DNA from: Cellvibrio sp. UBA7661
GTDB lineage: Bacteria > Pseudomonadota > Gammaproteobacteria > Pseudomonadales > Cellvibrionaceae
Assembly (NCBI GenBank): GCA_002483365.1
Contig: DLHT01000009.1
Location: forward strand, 140,844-204,843
Direction: 5' to 3'
Length of the DNA: 64,000 nucleotides
The translations under genes were made by a program, and so were the position numbers. Each line of letters opens with the position of its first letter. Positions within the stretch are counted from its first letter, which is position 1. Below are positions 1-8,492 of the stretch, piece after piece. A model generated the notes under the pieces. The model saw nothing but the letters and a program-made list of their open reading frames with translations. It was not told the origin of the DNA and made no database searches.

Positions 1-1
1 A

Positions 2-1543
2 CTGAGCGAAACCTTAACCATCAGCAACAGTGAATTAGGTTTTATCGGGCAAGTAGAGCGCGACCAACAGCAACAACCTTTCATGCGAGCTCTGGTTTTT
101 TCCAGCATCAAAAAAAATGATGCCCTGTTGGAGAATTTTCGGAAAACCCATCTTCCTGAAAATGGTGAATATCGCAATTTGGATACGCTGTTTGGAAAAA
201 TTATGCGTTCCGACAAACCCATTATCAGTCCGAATATTGCGCAAGACATGCGTGCAAGCACCCTGCCTAAAGGTCACCCGTCTATAGGAAGTTTTATTGG
301 CATACCCATTTTTAACGGCAAGGAACAAATTGCTATTCTGGGGCTGGCAAATGCACCGCAAAGTTACACACACCAAACTGCAGAAATGTTGGAACCTATA
401 CTAAAAAGCATTGCACAGTTCGTGCAAACTATGCATCACGAACAGCAGCATGCACAGGATAAAGCAGCGCTTGAAGCAAGCACCCAACACACCCAAACCA
501 TTCTCAATGATATTGCCGATGGCATTATCACTATCAATAAAGCGGGCATCATCCAGACCTTCAATCACGCAGCGGAAACGATTTTTGGTTATCGGGCAAA
601 ACAAATTATTGGGAAAAATGTCAGTGAGCTCATGCCTGAACCACATAAATCATTGCATGATGACTACTTGAAAACCCACCTTAAAACGGGCAAAAAAAAT
701 ATTCTGGGCATTGGTCGTGAAGTAAAAGGACTAAGACGCAACGGTAAAGAATTTCCGATGGATTTAATGGTATCGCGCGTATTCCAACAGGGCGATCCAT
801 TATTTATCGGGATCGTGCGCGACATAACCGAAAAACGGCGCATTGATGATCTACGCAACCAATTTATTAGTGCCGCCAGCAAGGAAATTCTGGGGCCGCT
901 TAATATCATTAGCGAAGTCATCAAACTCTTACAGCAACATGATCAGGCTGCGCTACCGCACTCATTAAAAAATGCGATCCATATTGCACACACTAATAGT
1001 ATCCATCTGCAAAAACTCATGGCCGATTTGTTAGAGATGCAAACCCTCTCCCAAATTGACTCTAACTATCAGCTGACCTCGCACGCCGTAATCCCTTTAA
1101 TCGAACAAGCAGTACAACGCAATCGCGCGTATAACGAAATCTATCAGTGCAAACCCCAGATTACATCCACTGCTACCGACTTGGCAATTCTGGTAGATAA
1201 AACACGGCTCATTCAGGTATTAACGCAGTTACTGCAATACTCGCTAACCTATTCAGTACCCGATAGCCTTCTTAACATTCATGTTTACGAAGATCGCAGC
1301 CGGGTAAAAATTTCAATGACAATACTCAACCATAAAATGAGCACCGACATACGGAAAAATCTGCAATTATTTTTCACCGCAGAAACAGGGAATACTGTTG
1401 GAAAGCCACACGACGACGGCCCGCTAGGCCTTATTCTTGCCAAAGAAATGATTGGAAAAATGCATGGCAAAATAACACTCGAGAACAAAGGAGAGAGTGA
1501 TTATTTTGTTGTTGAATTTCCACAGGCGATAAAAACCTACTAA
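2..1543 (+). CDS. GAF-PAS sensor protein with degenerate histidine-kinase core (5' end outside window)
   Basis: The reading frame is open from base 2, so the gene begins upstream of the window; the first ATG, at 83, is internal. Visible order: a GAF-like domain (about the first 140 residues), a PAS domain (about 165-275, ending in the usual GIVRDITEKR), a dimerisation helix region and a HATPase-like C terminus. The phosphoacceptor motif, normally SHELRTPL, reads SKEILGPL, with Lys (codon 881-883) in place of His. The N-box Asn is lost (QLLQYSLTYS), no DxGxG box is visible, and the last glycine box is reduced to GPLGLILAK. The protein is therefore probably not an active kinase; it may be a scaffold or an allosteric partner. 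It converges on the partner-switching operon at 1746-4411. The frame is intact, so this looks like a maintained pseudokinase and not a decaying gene. Confidence 0.8.
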   Translation: MSETLTISNSELGFIGQVERDQQQQPFMRALVFSSIKKNDALLENFRKTHLPENGEYRNLDTLFGKIMRSDKPIISPNIAQDMRASTLPKGHPSIGSFIGIPIFNGKEQIAILGLANAPQSYTHQTAEMLEPILKSIAQFVQTMHHEQQHAQDKAALEASTQHTQTILNDIADGIITINKAGIIQTFNHAAETIFGYRAKQIIGKNVSELMPEPHKSLHDDYLKTHLKTGKKNILGIGREVKGLRRNGKEFPMDLMVSRVFQQGDPLFIGIVRDITEKRRIDDLRNQFISAASKEILGPLNIISEVIKLLQQHDQAALPHSLKNAIHIAHTNSIHLQKLMADLLEMQTLSQIDSNYQLTSHAVIPLIEQAVQRNRAYNEIYQCKPQITSTATDLAILVDKTRLIQVLTQLLQYSLTYSVPDSLLNIHVYEDRSRVKISMTILNHKMSTDIRKNLQLFFTAETGNTVGKPHDDGPLGLILAKEMIGKMHGKITLENKGESDYFVVEFPQAIKTY

Positions 1544-1656
1544 ATCACAACTACCAAATGATAACCCCCAGAGCGAGAAATGGTTTTTTTGATGCTGACA
1601 AAATCAGCGTCACCATAATCAAATTCACGCACTGGCGGATTATTCACAGCGGCCAT
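1540..1656 (-). pseudogene. possible cheR N-terminal remnant
   Basis: A 38-codon minus-strand frame begins MAAVNNPPVREFDYGDADF and continues with a KKTISRSGGYHL segment before a stop that overlaps the end of the convergent sensor gene. The pattern (an acidic and aromatic 'F.Y.DADF' stretch, a short helix, then a glycine) resembles the start of CheR methyltransferases. Its position just after a cheY remnant supports this. The resemblance is short and judged by eye only. It could also be chance. Confidence 0.3.
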
Positions 1657-1720
1657 CCCGTTGTGCTACGTTTTGTCGGACCGAGACTGAATCATCCACA
1701 ATCAATACTTGTTTGCTCAT
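1640..1720 (-). pseudogene. truncated cheY-like response regulator remnant
   Basis: A minus-strand ATG at 1720, with an AGG upstream, opens a 26-codon frame starting MSKQVLIVDDSVSVRQNVA. This is the beta-1 strand and acidic pocket (DD) of a CheY-type receiver. After about 19 receiver-like residues the frame runs into unrelated codons and a stop. The rest of the receiver, including the phosphorylated Asp, is absent. It lies 25 bp after the HsbR-like gene on the same strand, where a cheY would sit in a chemosensory operon. I read it as the scar of a deletion. Confidence 0.6.
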
Positions 1721-1745
1721 ACACCTAAGACCCTTGTCGTTACCA

Positions 1746-3461
1746 TTAAAACGGACGGATTACTGCCCTGATTAAATTGCCTGGCGCTACCACTTCCACT
1801 TGCTGCGCAAGATTGCGAATTAGTTGTAATCCGCGGCCCGATAACCCATCGCTTTCTTGAGTGTTACGCTCTTGGTAACAATAACCTGCACCACTATCTT
1901 GCACGCTGACATGCAACTTCGATTGCGCGCCATTCGCTTCCCACACTAAACGCAATTCAATGGTGTCATCATTGGTAAGCTGTTCAAGACGACGTTCTCG
2001 TTCACGAAAGTAGTATGTAAAACCATCCGCCTTTTCTTTTAAGGATGATTCCAATTTCAAAATACCGTGATCGATGGCATTACTGATCATTTCACTGACA
2101 ACCAGAAAAACGATTTGGCAAAGATGCTGACTTATTTGTAGATACTGCAAAAACTTATTACACAGGGGCGGTATTTCACAGCTGGCAATTTTTTTCCCGG
2201 ATATTTTTACATTCCAGGAAAAATCGCCAACATCCTCCTGTACAAAACCCTGGCCCAAACTATCGCGAAGTTGCTGTAAGCAACTGGCCAACACCAAATG
2301 AGGATCCAGCGTACAAATAGATACATCATCCCGATATTTTTCTTTTCCTGTGTGCGTGGCAAGCGCATGAGCCAAGGCCTGCTGTAAATCGTCAGGATCA
2401 GATTCGATAACATCCACAATTCTAGCCAATGAAAAAGGTTCACCTTCTGTATTTGCTTCTTCGATCAAGCCATCGCTATAAGCAAGAATGCGCCCATTTT
2501 TTTTAATTTCACAACTGACCACATTCGCATCAAAAATATCTTCTTCCAAAATACCGAGCGCCATATGCTCTGATTTGAATGCATGGATAATTTTTCCATC
2601 ATTCACCCAATACACCGTTGGCATGCCACCATTCCATACTTCGATTTCTTGTTGCTCTTGATGAAGCTGGATAACAACAGCTGCGACAAAGCGGTCTTGC
2701 GGTGTGTCGCGAATTAACTTTTTGTTAATTTCAGTCACTATGGGTTGGATGTGAAATCCTTTGGATACCATACTATTAAAGATCGATACCACCGGCATTA
2801 CAGTAATCGCGGCAGACAACCCATGACCTGTTGCATCGGCCAATAAAAAATATAAATCTCCTCCGGGTGACATTTTTGCAAGAGCGATATCACCACTGAA
2901 TGATGTCGATGGCTTTAACCAAATGGATACACCATCTATTGATTGACTATTTTGACGTAACAAATATTCATAAGTGAATTTGGCTATCGATTCTTCGCGC
3001 TCAGCCTCCTGTTTAAAACGCTCCAACTCCCTGTTTTGCAAACTGATAAGGCGCTGCAAACTGACCGACTTGATCAGGGAGCTGACCTTGAGCGCCAAAA
3101 GTGACAAATTCACCGGCTTAATAATGTAATCAGCTACACCGCTGGCGAAACATTGCTCCAAAAAAACAGGATCTTCATTGCCACTGATCATAATCACCGG
3201 CGTTTGTCGCTCTTGCAGGTAATCGCTTAATTGCGTCAATAATTCCAACCCTGTTCCGTCACCTAATTGATAGTCCAATAAAATCAAATCCACACAAAGG
3301 TCTGAACGCAGCAAATCAATAGCCTGACAAAAACTGTGGGCAGAATCGGTAATAAAACCTTTGCTGTGTAAAAACTGGCAAAACAACTCATTCAGGAATT
3401 GATCGTCATCGATGACCAGTATTGAATGTGCTTCTGTTGCCTGGAGCTCGTTCATAACCAT
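1746..3461 (-). CDS. HsbR/CrsR-type regulator: receiver + PP2C phosphatase + HATPase kinase
   Basis: This 571-residue protein has three domains. A receiver domain (about 12-130) has VIDDD at its first strand and the phospho-acceptor in LILLDYQLGDG. A short coiled linker follows. A SpoIIE/PP2C phosphatase domain (about 165-385) carries LADATGHGLSAA and AYSDGLIEEA. An RsbW-like HATPase (about 430-571) has SEMISNAIDHG, DSGAGY and a GRGLQLI glycine box. This is the layout of Pseudomonas HsbR and Shewanella CrsR, partner-switching regulators that both phosphorylate and dephosphorylate an STAS antagonist. Its start overlaps the stop of the upstream STAS gene (TAATG). The signal input may be phosphorylation of the receiver. 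The downstream target (anti-sigma factor, FlgM or cyclase) cannot be told from the window. Confidence 0.88.
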   Translation of the reverse strand: MVMNELQATEAHSILVIDDDQFLNELFCQFLHSKGFITDSAHSFCQAIDLLRSDLCVDLILLDYQLGDGTGLELLTQLSDYLQERQTPVIMISGNEDPVFLEQCFASGVADYIIKPVNLSLLALKVSSLIKSVSLQRLISLQNRELERFKQEAEREESIAKFTYEYLLRQNSQSIDGVSIWLKPSTSFSGDIALAKMSPGGDLYFLLADATGHGLSAAITVMPVVSIFNSMVSKGFHIQPIVTEINKKLIRDTPQDRFVAAVVIQLHQEQQEIEVWNGGMPTVYWVNDGKIIHAFKSEHMALGILEEDIFDANVVSCEIKKNGRILAYSDGLIEEANTEGEPFSLARIVDVIESDPDDLQQALAHALATHTGKEKYRDDVSICTLDPHLVLASCLQQLRDSLGQGFVQEDVGDFSWNVKISGKKIASCEIPPLCNKFLQYLQISQHLCQIVFLVVSEMISNAIDHGILKLESSLKEKADGFTYYFRERERRLEQLTNDDTIELRLVWEANGAQSKLHVSVQDSGAGYCYQERNTQESDGLSGRGLQLIRNLAQQVEVVAPGNLIRAVIRPF

Positions 3462-3742
3462 TAAATATACTCAAAGATCCTTTTCATATTGGCCATTTCC
3501 AGGATTTGTGCCGTTGCACCTTTCGCGCCTTTGATCATCATTTTTTTCTGTGCCGCTACAGCGCGTCGCTGCCACATCATCATTCCCAATGCAGCACTAT
3601 CCAAATACTCTACCCTGCTGAAATCAAACACGATCTCGGTGATATTTTGATTATCGAGATATTCCGTACATTGCCGTTGAAACTCTTTGTGATAGCCGTA
3701 ATCAAAACGGCTGGGCAGTATAATTTTTTCTTGCTGGCTCAT
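3461..3742 (-). CDS. STAS-domain anti-sigma-factor antagonist
   Basis: A single STAS domain of 93 residues. The conserved phosphorylatable serine is present in VEYLDSAALG, so it can be the substrate of the kinase and phosphatase domains of the neighbouring HsbR-like protein. Start and stop overlap that gene directly, indicating translational coupling. It is the closer of two STAS genes in the operon; the two differ clearly in sequence (MMMWQRRA against LLVMSQKK after the DSA motif), so they may serve different partners. Confidence 0.85.
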   Translation of the reverse strand: MSQQEKIILPSRFDYGYHKEFQRQCTEYLDNQNITEIVFDFSRVEYLDSAALGMMMWQRRAVAAQKKMMIKGAKGATAQILEMANMKRIFEYI

Positions 3743-3795
3743 AGTTTTACCTTTAATACTTTTTCTCTGTAATGCTGTGCAGCGAGATTACGCAC

Positions 3796-4074
3796 TCAAT
3801 TGAAATCAATAATTTTCTGCAAATTTGCCAACTGTAAAATTTCTTTGGGCGATGACTTCAAATTAATCAAAACGATTTTTGACTGGCGCGACTGGGCTTT
3901 CTTTTGAGACATCACCAGTAAACCGATACCGGCGCTATCGATGTACTCCAACTCTGTGCAATCAAGGGTAATTGTGCCAGGCTGCTCCAGTGCAGCGGCC
4001 ATCGCATTATTAAACTCTGTACTGGATGAATAATCGAAACGTTTTGGCATTCTAATGACTGCAAGATTAGACAT
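3796..4074 (-). CDS. second STAS-domain anti-sigma-factor antagonist
   Basis: A STAS domain of 92 residues beginning MSNLAVIRMPKRFDYSSS. The ATG at 4074 is preferred to a longer frame from 4167 because a GGAG lies at good distance upstream and the extra N terminus has no STAS character. The serine switch is kept in LEYIDSAGIG. It is separated by 16 bp from the upstream small gene and by 53 bp from the next STAS gene, so all four genes probably form one operon. Expected role: unphosphorylated, it would bind and remove an anti-sigma-like protein. Confidence 0.83.
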   Translation of the reverse strand: MSNLAVIRMPKRFDYSSSTEFNNAMAAALEQPGTITLDCTELEYIDSAGIGLLVMSQKKAQSRQSKIVLINLKSSPKEILQLANLQKIIDFN

Positions 4075-4090
4075 AAGGCACTCCACTTTA

Positions 4091-4411
4091 TTAGAAAAAA
4101 TCAACCGATCCACTTTCCACTGAAGTGTCCGATACGGGATTATGTTTTTGACGATAGGATGATTCACGATAACGAGTAATTTCGCTGTTCAGCCGTGCAA
4201 AACTGTTACCGGCATCTTCAAGAGAAGTGCTGACAGGTAATAGCTCTTCAAAATACTGAATGGTGTAACGCATATTTTGGTTTGACATATCTTCAAGCTG
4301 CAGTGCGCGAATTGCATCATGCAATGTATCGACTAACTGTTCGACCAACGCGAAGACAATTAACAATAGGTTTTTCACCTGCATAAATGCGATCCACCTC
4401 ATTGATTCCAT
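4091..4411 (-). CDS. small helical protein with DxxxQ motif, possible chemotaxis-linked fragment
   Basis: This is a 106-residue, mostly helical protein that I do not recognise with certainty. A hydrophobic stretch lies near the N terminus (VKNLLLIVFALV) and is followed by AIRALQLEDMSNQ. The D-x-x-x-Q pair recalls the CheZ phosphatase motif (DLTGQ) and the 'LQFEDxxxQ' segment seen near the ends of some atypical chemoreceptors. The ATG has a weak ribosome site, and the frame stays open upstream for 16 more codons after a TGA. It may thus be the surviving 3' end of a longer gene lost from a chemosensory cluster. It is first in the STAS/HsbR operon. Function unknown. Confidence 0.5.
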   Translation of the reverse strand: MESMRWIAFMQVKNLLLIVFALVEQLVDTLHDAIRALQLEDMSNQNMRYTIQYFEELLPVSTSLEDAGNSFARLNSEITRYRESSYRQKHNPVSDTSVESGSVDFF

Positions 4412-4642
4412 GTGAATCTGTCCAGCCAGGGCATTAATAATGCGGCCTGCTTTGGAACAGTATGGTTTAACACTAGCAGGTTTATTTCAGCTTGCGCTGT
4501 TTGTAATTCGTTTAGGAAGTTTTTTATTAAGAAGGTTGCACTCTATTCGCGTCATTTTATTTACAAACCAAAAAGGTAGATCAAAAAAATCTGCACATTA
4601 TTTTTTTATTTCTTTTTTTTATAAATTTTAATTTTTAGCCAT

Positions 4643-4675
4643 AAAAAAACCGGCAGTTATTCGCTGCCGGTTTTT
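4643..4675 (-). terminator. fumarase terminator (bidirectional shape)
   Basis: Stem ACCGGCAG (4649-4656) pairs with CTGCCGGT (4664-4671) around a 7-base loop. A-runs and T-runs flank it on both sides, so it can stop minus-strand transcription from the fumarase gene. The remaining space up to 4411 (about 230 bp, AT-rich) presumably holds the promoter of the partner-switching operon; I cannot place boxes with confidence. Confidence 0.85.
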
Positions 4676-4708
4676 GATCCGCCTTGATGAGTTTTTAAGT
4701 GCCAAACC

Positions 4709-6229
4709 TTATTGCACTTTTACCACACCTTCTTCGATTTTGGCTTTCCAGATTTGCGGGCCAGTGGTATGGACTGATTCACCGCGTGAGTCCACAGCAA
4801 CTGTTACCGGCATATCTTTTACATCGAATTCATAGATGGCTTCCATTCCCAATTCAGGGAAGCCCAATACCTTGGATGACTTGATCGCTTGGGCAACCAA
4901 ATAGGCCGCACCACCAACTGCCATCAAGTAAACCGATTTGTTATCACGAATCGCCTCGATAGCGGTTGGACCACGCTCTGACTTACCGATCATTCCAAGC
5001 AAACCGGTTTGCTCCAGCATGGTACGGGTAAACTTGTCCATGCGGGTGGCAGTAGTAGGGCCTGCCGGACCAACGACTTCATCGCGCACAGGATCAACCG
5101 GGCCGACGTAATAAATGAAGCGGCCTTTCAGATCAACCGGTAAAGGTTCACCTTTGGCAAGCAGGTCAGTCATCTTTTTATGCGCAGCGTCGCGGCCGGT
5201 TAACATTTTGCCGGAGAGCAAAATCGTCTCACCGGTTTTCCACTCCAGTACATCTTCTGGCGTGACGGTATCCAGATTGACGCGGCGCACGCTGCTGCCA
5301 ACATCCCAACTGATTTCCGGATAATCTTCCAGTGCAGGCGGGGTTTGGAATGATGGGCCCGAACCGTCCAGCACAAAATGTGCGTGACGCGTAGCAGCGC
5401 AGTTAGGGATGATCGCAATCGCCTTGTTAGCGGCGTGGGTTGGGTAATCTTTGATTTTCACATCAACTACAGTAGTCAAGCCGCCCAGCCCTTGGGCACC
5501 AATGCCCAAGCGATTAATTTTGTCGTACAGCTCAATGCGCAATTCTTCGTAGCGGTCTTTGGCTCCGCGCGCTTGCAACTCTTGAATGTCCACCGGATCA
5601 AGCAGTGCCTCTTTGGCAAGCAACATCGCTTTTTCTGCAGTACCACCAATGCCAATTCCCAGCATGCCCGGTGGGCACCAACCTGCTCCCATTTCAGGCA
5701 CTACTTTTAACACCCAATCCACTACCGAATCCGATGGATTCAGCATCGCAAATTTGGTTTTTGCTTCTGAACCGCCACCTTTGGCCGCCACATGTACATC
5801 AACCGTATTGCCGGGAACTATGTTGTAGTGGATAACCGCAGGGGTGTTGTCGCCGGTATTCTTACGGGCACCGTCCGGATCAGCCAGAATCGATGCGCGT
5901 AATACGTTATCGGGATTGTTGTAAGCGCGGCGTACACCTTCGTTCACCATGTCGGTGAGGCTCATCTGCGCATCCCATTGAACATCCATCCCCACAGTCA
6001 CAAACACAGTGACAATGCCGGTGTCCTGGCAAATCGGGCGATGCCCCATGGCACACATACGTGAGTTGATAAGAATTTGCGCCATCGCATCCTTGGCGGC
6101 TTTGTTTTGCTCGCGTTCGTAGGCTTTATGAATGGCCTGGATAAAATCCACGGGATGGTAATAAGAGATAAATTGCAGCGCATCGGCGACGCTGTCGATC
6201 AGGTCTTGCTGGCGAATCACGGTTGGCAT
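4709..6229 (-). CDS. fumA: class I fumarate hydratase (4Fe-4S)
   Basis: A 506-residue iron-sulfur fumarase that interconverts fumarate and L-malate in the citric acid cycle. The alpha domain carries three cysteines suited to hold the 4Fe-4S cluster: C67 (RPICQDTG), C185 (GAGWCPPGM) and C277 (IPNCAATRH). The C-terminal swivel domain contains GKMLTGRDAAHKK and the VGPAGPTTATRMD stretch. Alpha and beta parts are fused in one chain, as in FumA/FumB, and the length is slightly below the E. coli enzymes. It stands alone between two good terminators, so it is monocistronic. Cluster-type fumarases are oxygen sensitive; whether a class II enzyme exists elsewhere is unknown. Confidence 0.93.
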   Translation of the reverse strand: MPTVIRQQDLIDSVADALQFISYYHPVDFIQAIHKAYEREQNKAAKDAMAQILINSRMCAMGHRPICQDTGIVTVFVTVGMDVQWDAQMSLTDMVNEGVRRAYNNPDNVLRASILADPDGARKNTGDNTPAVIHYNIVPGNTVDVHVAAKGGGSEAKTKFAMLNPSDSVVDWVLKVVPEMGAGWCPPGMLGIGIGGTAEKAMLLAKEALLDPVDIQELQARGAKDRYEELRIELYDKINRLGIGAQGLGGLTTVVDVKIKDYPTHAANKAIAIIPNCAATRHAHFVLDGSGPSFQTPPALEDYPEISWDVGSSVRRVNLDTVTPEDVLEWKTGETILLSGKMLTGRDAAHKKMTDLLAKGEPLPVDLKGRFIYYVGPVDPVRDEVVGPAGPTTATRMDKFTRTMLEQTGLLGMIGKSERGPTAIEAIRDNKSVYLMAVGGAAYLVAQAIKSSKVLGFPELGMEAIYEFDVKDMPVTVAVDSRGESVHTTGPQIWKAKIEEGVVKVQ

Positions 6230-6390
6230 AATGAACTTCTCGAATTGTGAGGTCGTAAATCGGAAGGGGTAAAACCGGGCGGCAATTCTACACCATCAAG
6301 CGCCGAGATTCAGGAGCCCCTGCCCCGACAAACCATCACAACCGATCCACGCCCTTCATTGAAATGATTCTTAACCGTGCACGGGAGAAT

Positions 6391-6420
6391 AAAAAAGGCC
6401 GGGCAAAGCCGGCCTTTTGA
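6391..6420 (-). terminator. nag operon terminator
   Basis: A ten-base-pair stem, AAAAGGCCGG (6393-6402) with CCGGCCTTTT (6409-6418), loop GCAAAG. On the minus strand it ends in a T-run just after nagB, closing the five-gene nag operon. Confidence 0.88.
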
Positions 6421-6436
6421 TGACGCCAAATGGGAG

Positions 6437-7231
6437 TTAATTGCGCCCCAAGCGATCCAATAATTTTTGGTTTTCGTTCTCAATGTGCTTGTAGAACTCT
6501 ACATCTGACAAGTGTAAAGCAGCGGCTTCATCAATGACCAATACAACCTGCTCATGCAGCTGCAATGCCGATGCAGGGCAAGCAGCTGTCAATGGACCTT
6601 CAACTGTCGCTTTGATCGCTTCGGCTTTATTTTCACCGGTCGCCAGTAACACTACTTTTTTCGACTCAAGAATGGTGCCTATCCCCATGGTGATAGACAA
6701 ATGCGGCTGGTACTCATCTGCCGCAAAAAAGCGTGCATTATCATCAATGGTTGCACGGGTTAACGTTTTCACACGGGTGCGTGACATCAGCGATGATGAT
6801 GGCTCATTAAAACCAATATGGCCATTACGGCCAATGCCTAACAACTGCACATCAATGCCGCCTTTTTGTTTGATTGCAGTTTCATAAAGTGCGCACGCCG
6901 TAAACGGATCTTCTGCATCACCTGGTGGAACAAAGGTTGAATTTTTATCGATATCAATATGATCAAACAATTGTTGGTTCATAAAGTAGCGATAACTTTG
7001 CGGATGGGTTGCAGGCAACCCCAAATATTCATCCAGATTAAAACTGCTGACATTTTTGAAAGACACACGCCCGGATTGGTAGGCTGCAATCAATTCTTTA
7101 TACAGCGCCACCGGTGTTGAGCCGGTTGCCAAGCCCAATACCGAATCAGGTTTACGGCTAATTTGTTTAATAAAAATATTCGCGCCGTAATTCGCAACAG
7201 CAGCAGCATCTTTCAAAATAACAACTTTCAT
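6437..7231 (-). CDS. nagB: glucosamine-6-phosphate deaminase
   Basis: This 264-residue enzyme converts glucosamine 6-phosphate to fructose 6-phosphate and ammonia, the last dedicated step of GlcNAc breakdown. Recognisable segments are the phosphate-binding LGLATGSTP, the catalytic-aspartate region SSFNLDEYLG, and GIGRNGHIGFNEP with the catalytic His. The residue before GH is Asn, where the E. coli enzyme has Asp; this is common in NagB enzymes outside the enterics. It is the last gene of the nagKPXAB operon, 59 bp after nagA and followed by a terminator. Confidence 0.95.
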   Translation of the reverse strand: MKVVILKDAAAVANYGANIFIKQISRKPDSVLGLATGSTPVALYKELIAAYQSGRVSFKNVSSFNLDEYLGLPATHPQSYRYFMNQQLFDHIDIDKNSTFVPPGDAEDPFTACALYETAIKQKGGIDVQLLGIGRNGHIGFNEPSSSLMSRTRVKTLTRATIDDNARFFAADEYQPHLSITMGIGTILESKKVVLLATGENKAEAIKATVEGPLTAACPASALQLHEQVVLVIDEAAALHLSDVEFYKHIENENQKLLDRLGRN

Positions 7232-7290
7232 TGAACACTCCAGTGAGTGGTATTGACCGAAAAAATAAACAACTTAACTTGAAGAAAAAA

Positions 7291-8448
7291 TTACGAATGA
7301 CGTAAAAAATCACCCGCAACCCAGGTATGGGTTACACGATAGTCATCAGTAAAATGCACCAAATCTGCACGATAATCCGGTTGGATGCGGCCAAGCGAAT
7401 TATCGACCCGCATAAATTCAGCAGGATATAAAGATGCCATACGCAGGCTTTCGCTTAACTCCATTCCCACCCATTGCGTATTCAACCGCACAGCGTCAAT
7501 CATGCCGATCGCGCTGCCTGCCAAGCGGCCTTCTGCATTAACGAGGCAACCCTCTTTTTCATAAATGGTTTCGCCGTAAATCTGGAATGATTTTTCAGGT
7601 GAGCCGACAGTAGACATTGCATCTGTCACTAAATAGATTTTGCCTCTGGGTTTTGCAGCGCAGGCAACGCGCGCTGATGCAGCGTGAACGTGGTAAGTAT
7701 CAATAATAATGCCGCACCAGCTGTTGCCATCTTCCAATGCCGCACCTACCACACCAGGTTCGCGGCCAGTGGTCGGGCGCATCGCGTTGTATAAATGTGT
7801 AAAACCGGTGAGACCTTCTTTTAAAGCGCTGACAACCGATTCGTAATGCGCATCGGTATGACCGGCACAGACCACAACACCTGCAGATGCCAATTGTGCT
7901 ATCTGGCCTGGTGCCGCATGTTCCGGTGCAAGTGTGAGCATCACTTTAAATTCATGCTGACTTTTAACAGAGGCAACCAACCAATCAATATCGGCCTGCT
8001 CCATAGTGCGTATGTAGCGTTCGTTGTGCGCACCGCGGCGTGCCATATCAAAAAATGGCCCCTCCACATGCACACCCAAAACACCTTTCATACCCGCAGC
8101 AACCGCGTCAGCAACCGCTTTAACACCCGCTTGGTGAACTTCGCGGGTATCGCTGATTAATGTAGGTAACATCGAGGTTGTACCAGTGGGGCGATGTCCG
8201 TCCAACATGGTTTTGATGGCGCCCACGCTGGTGTCATTAGTAAAAAATGCACCGCCACCACCATTCACTTGCAGGTCGATAAAACCTGGCGCGAGAGTGC
8301 CGCCATCCAATAAAATTTGCGGAATATCTGTATTCAACTCCGCAACGGGAACCAGTGCTTCTATTTTTTCACCAGCGACCACCACCGCATAATTTTCCAG
8401 AAAAATGTCTCCGGTAAAAATGCGCGCGCCCACCAAAGCCTGTTTCAT
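7291..8448 (-). CDS. nagA: N-acetylglucosamine-6-phosphate deacetylase
   Basis: A 385-residue amidohydrolase that removes acetate from GlcNAc-6-phosphate. Motifs seen: PGFIDLQVNGGGG, the metal ligands in HVEGPFF and AGHTDAHYE, GFTHLYNAMRP, and the catalytic Asp in LVTDAMSTVG. The ATG at 8448 is chosen because an AGG sits seven bases upstream; the frame also allows a GTG two codons earlier. It lies 38 bp after nagX and 59 bp before nagB in the same operon. Confidence 0.95.
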   Translation of the reverse strand: MKQALVGARIFTGDIFLENYAVVVAGEKIEALVPVAELNTDIPQILLDGGTLAPGFIDLQVNGGGGAFFTNDTSVGAIKTMLDGHRPTGTTSMLPTLISDTREVHQAGVKAVADAVAAGMKGVLGVHVEGPFFDMARRGAHNERYIRTMEQADIDWLVASVKSQHEFKVMLTLAPEHAAPGQIAQLASAGVVVCAGHTDAHYESVVSALKEGLTGFTHLYNAMRPTTGREPGVVGAALEDGNSWCGIIIDTYHVHAASARVACAAKPRGKIYLVTDAMSTVGSPEKSFQIYGETIYEKEGCLVNAEGRLAGSAIGMIDAVRLNTQWVGMELSESLRMASLYPAEFMRVDNSLGRIQPDYRADLVHFTDDYRVTHTWVAGDFLRHS

Positions 8449-8492
8449 AGCCACACCTGTTTCACAACGTCTGCTCTAGTGCAGGAAATTCT

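Noticed and set aside
6230..6390. Search for a riboswitch or glmS-like element near nagB/fumarase
   Set aside because: Only a terminator and AT/GC-mixed spacer are present; no conserved core could be recognised.
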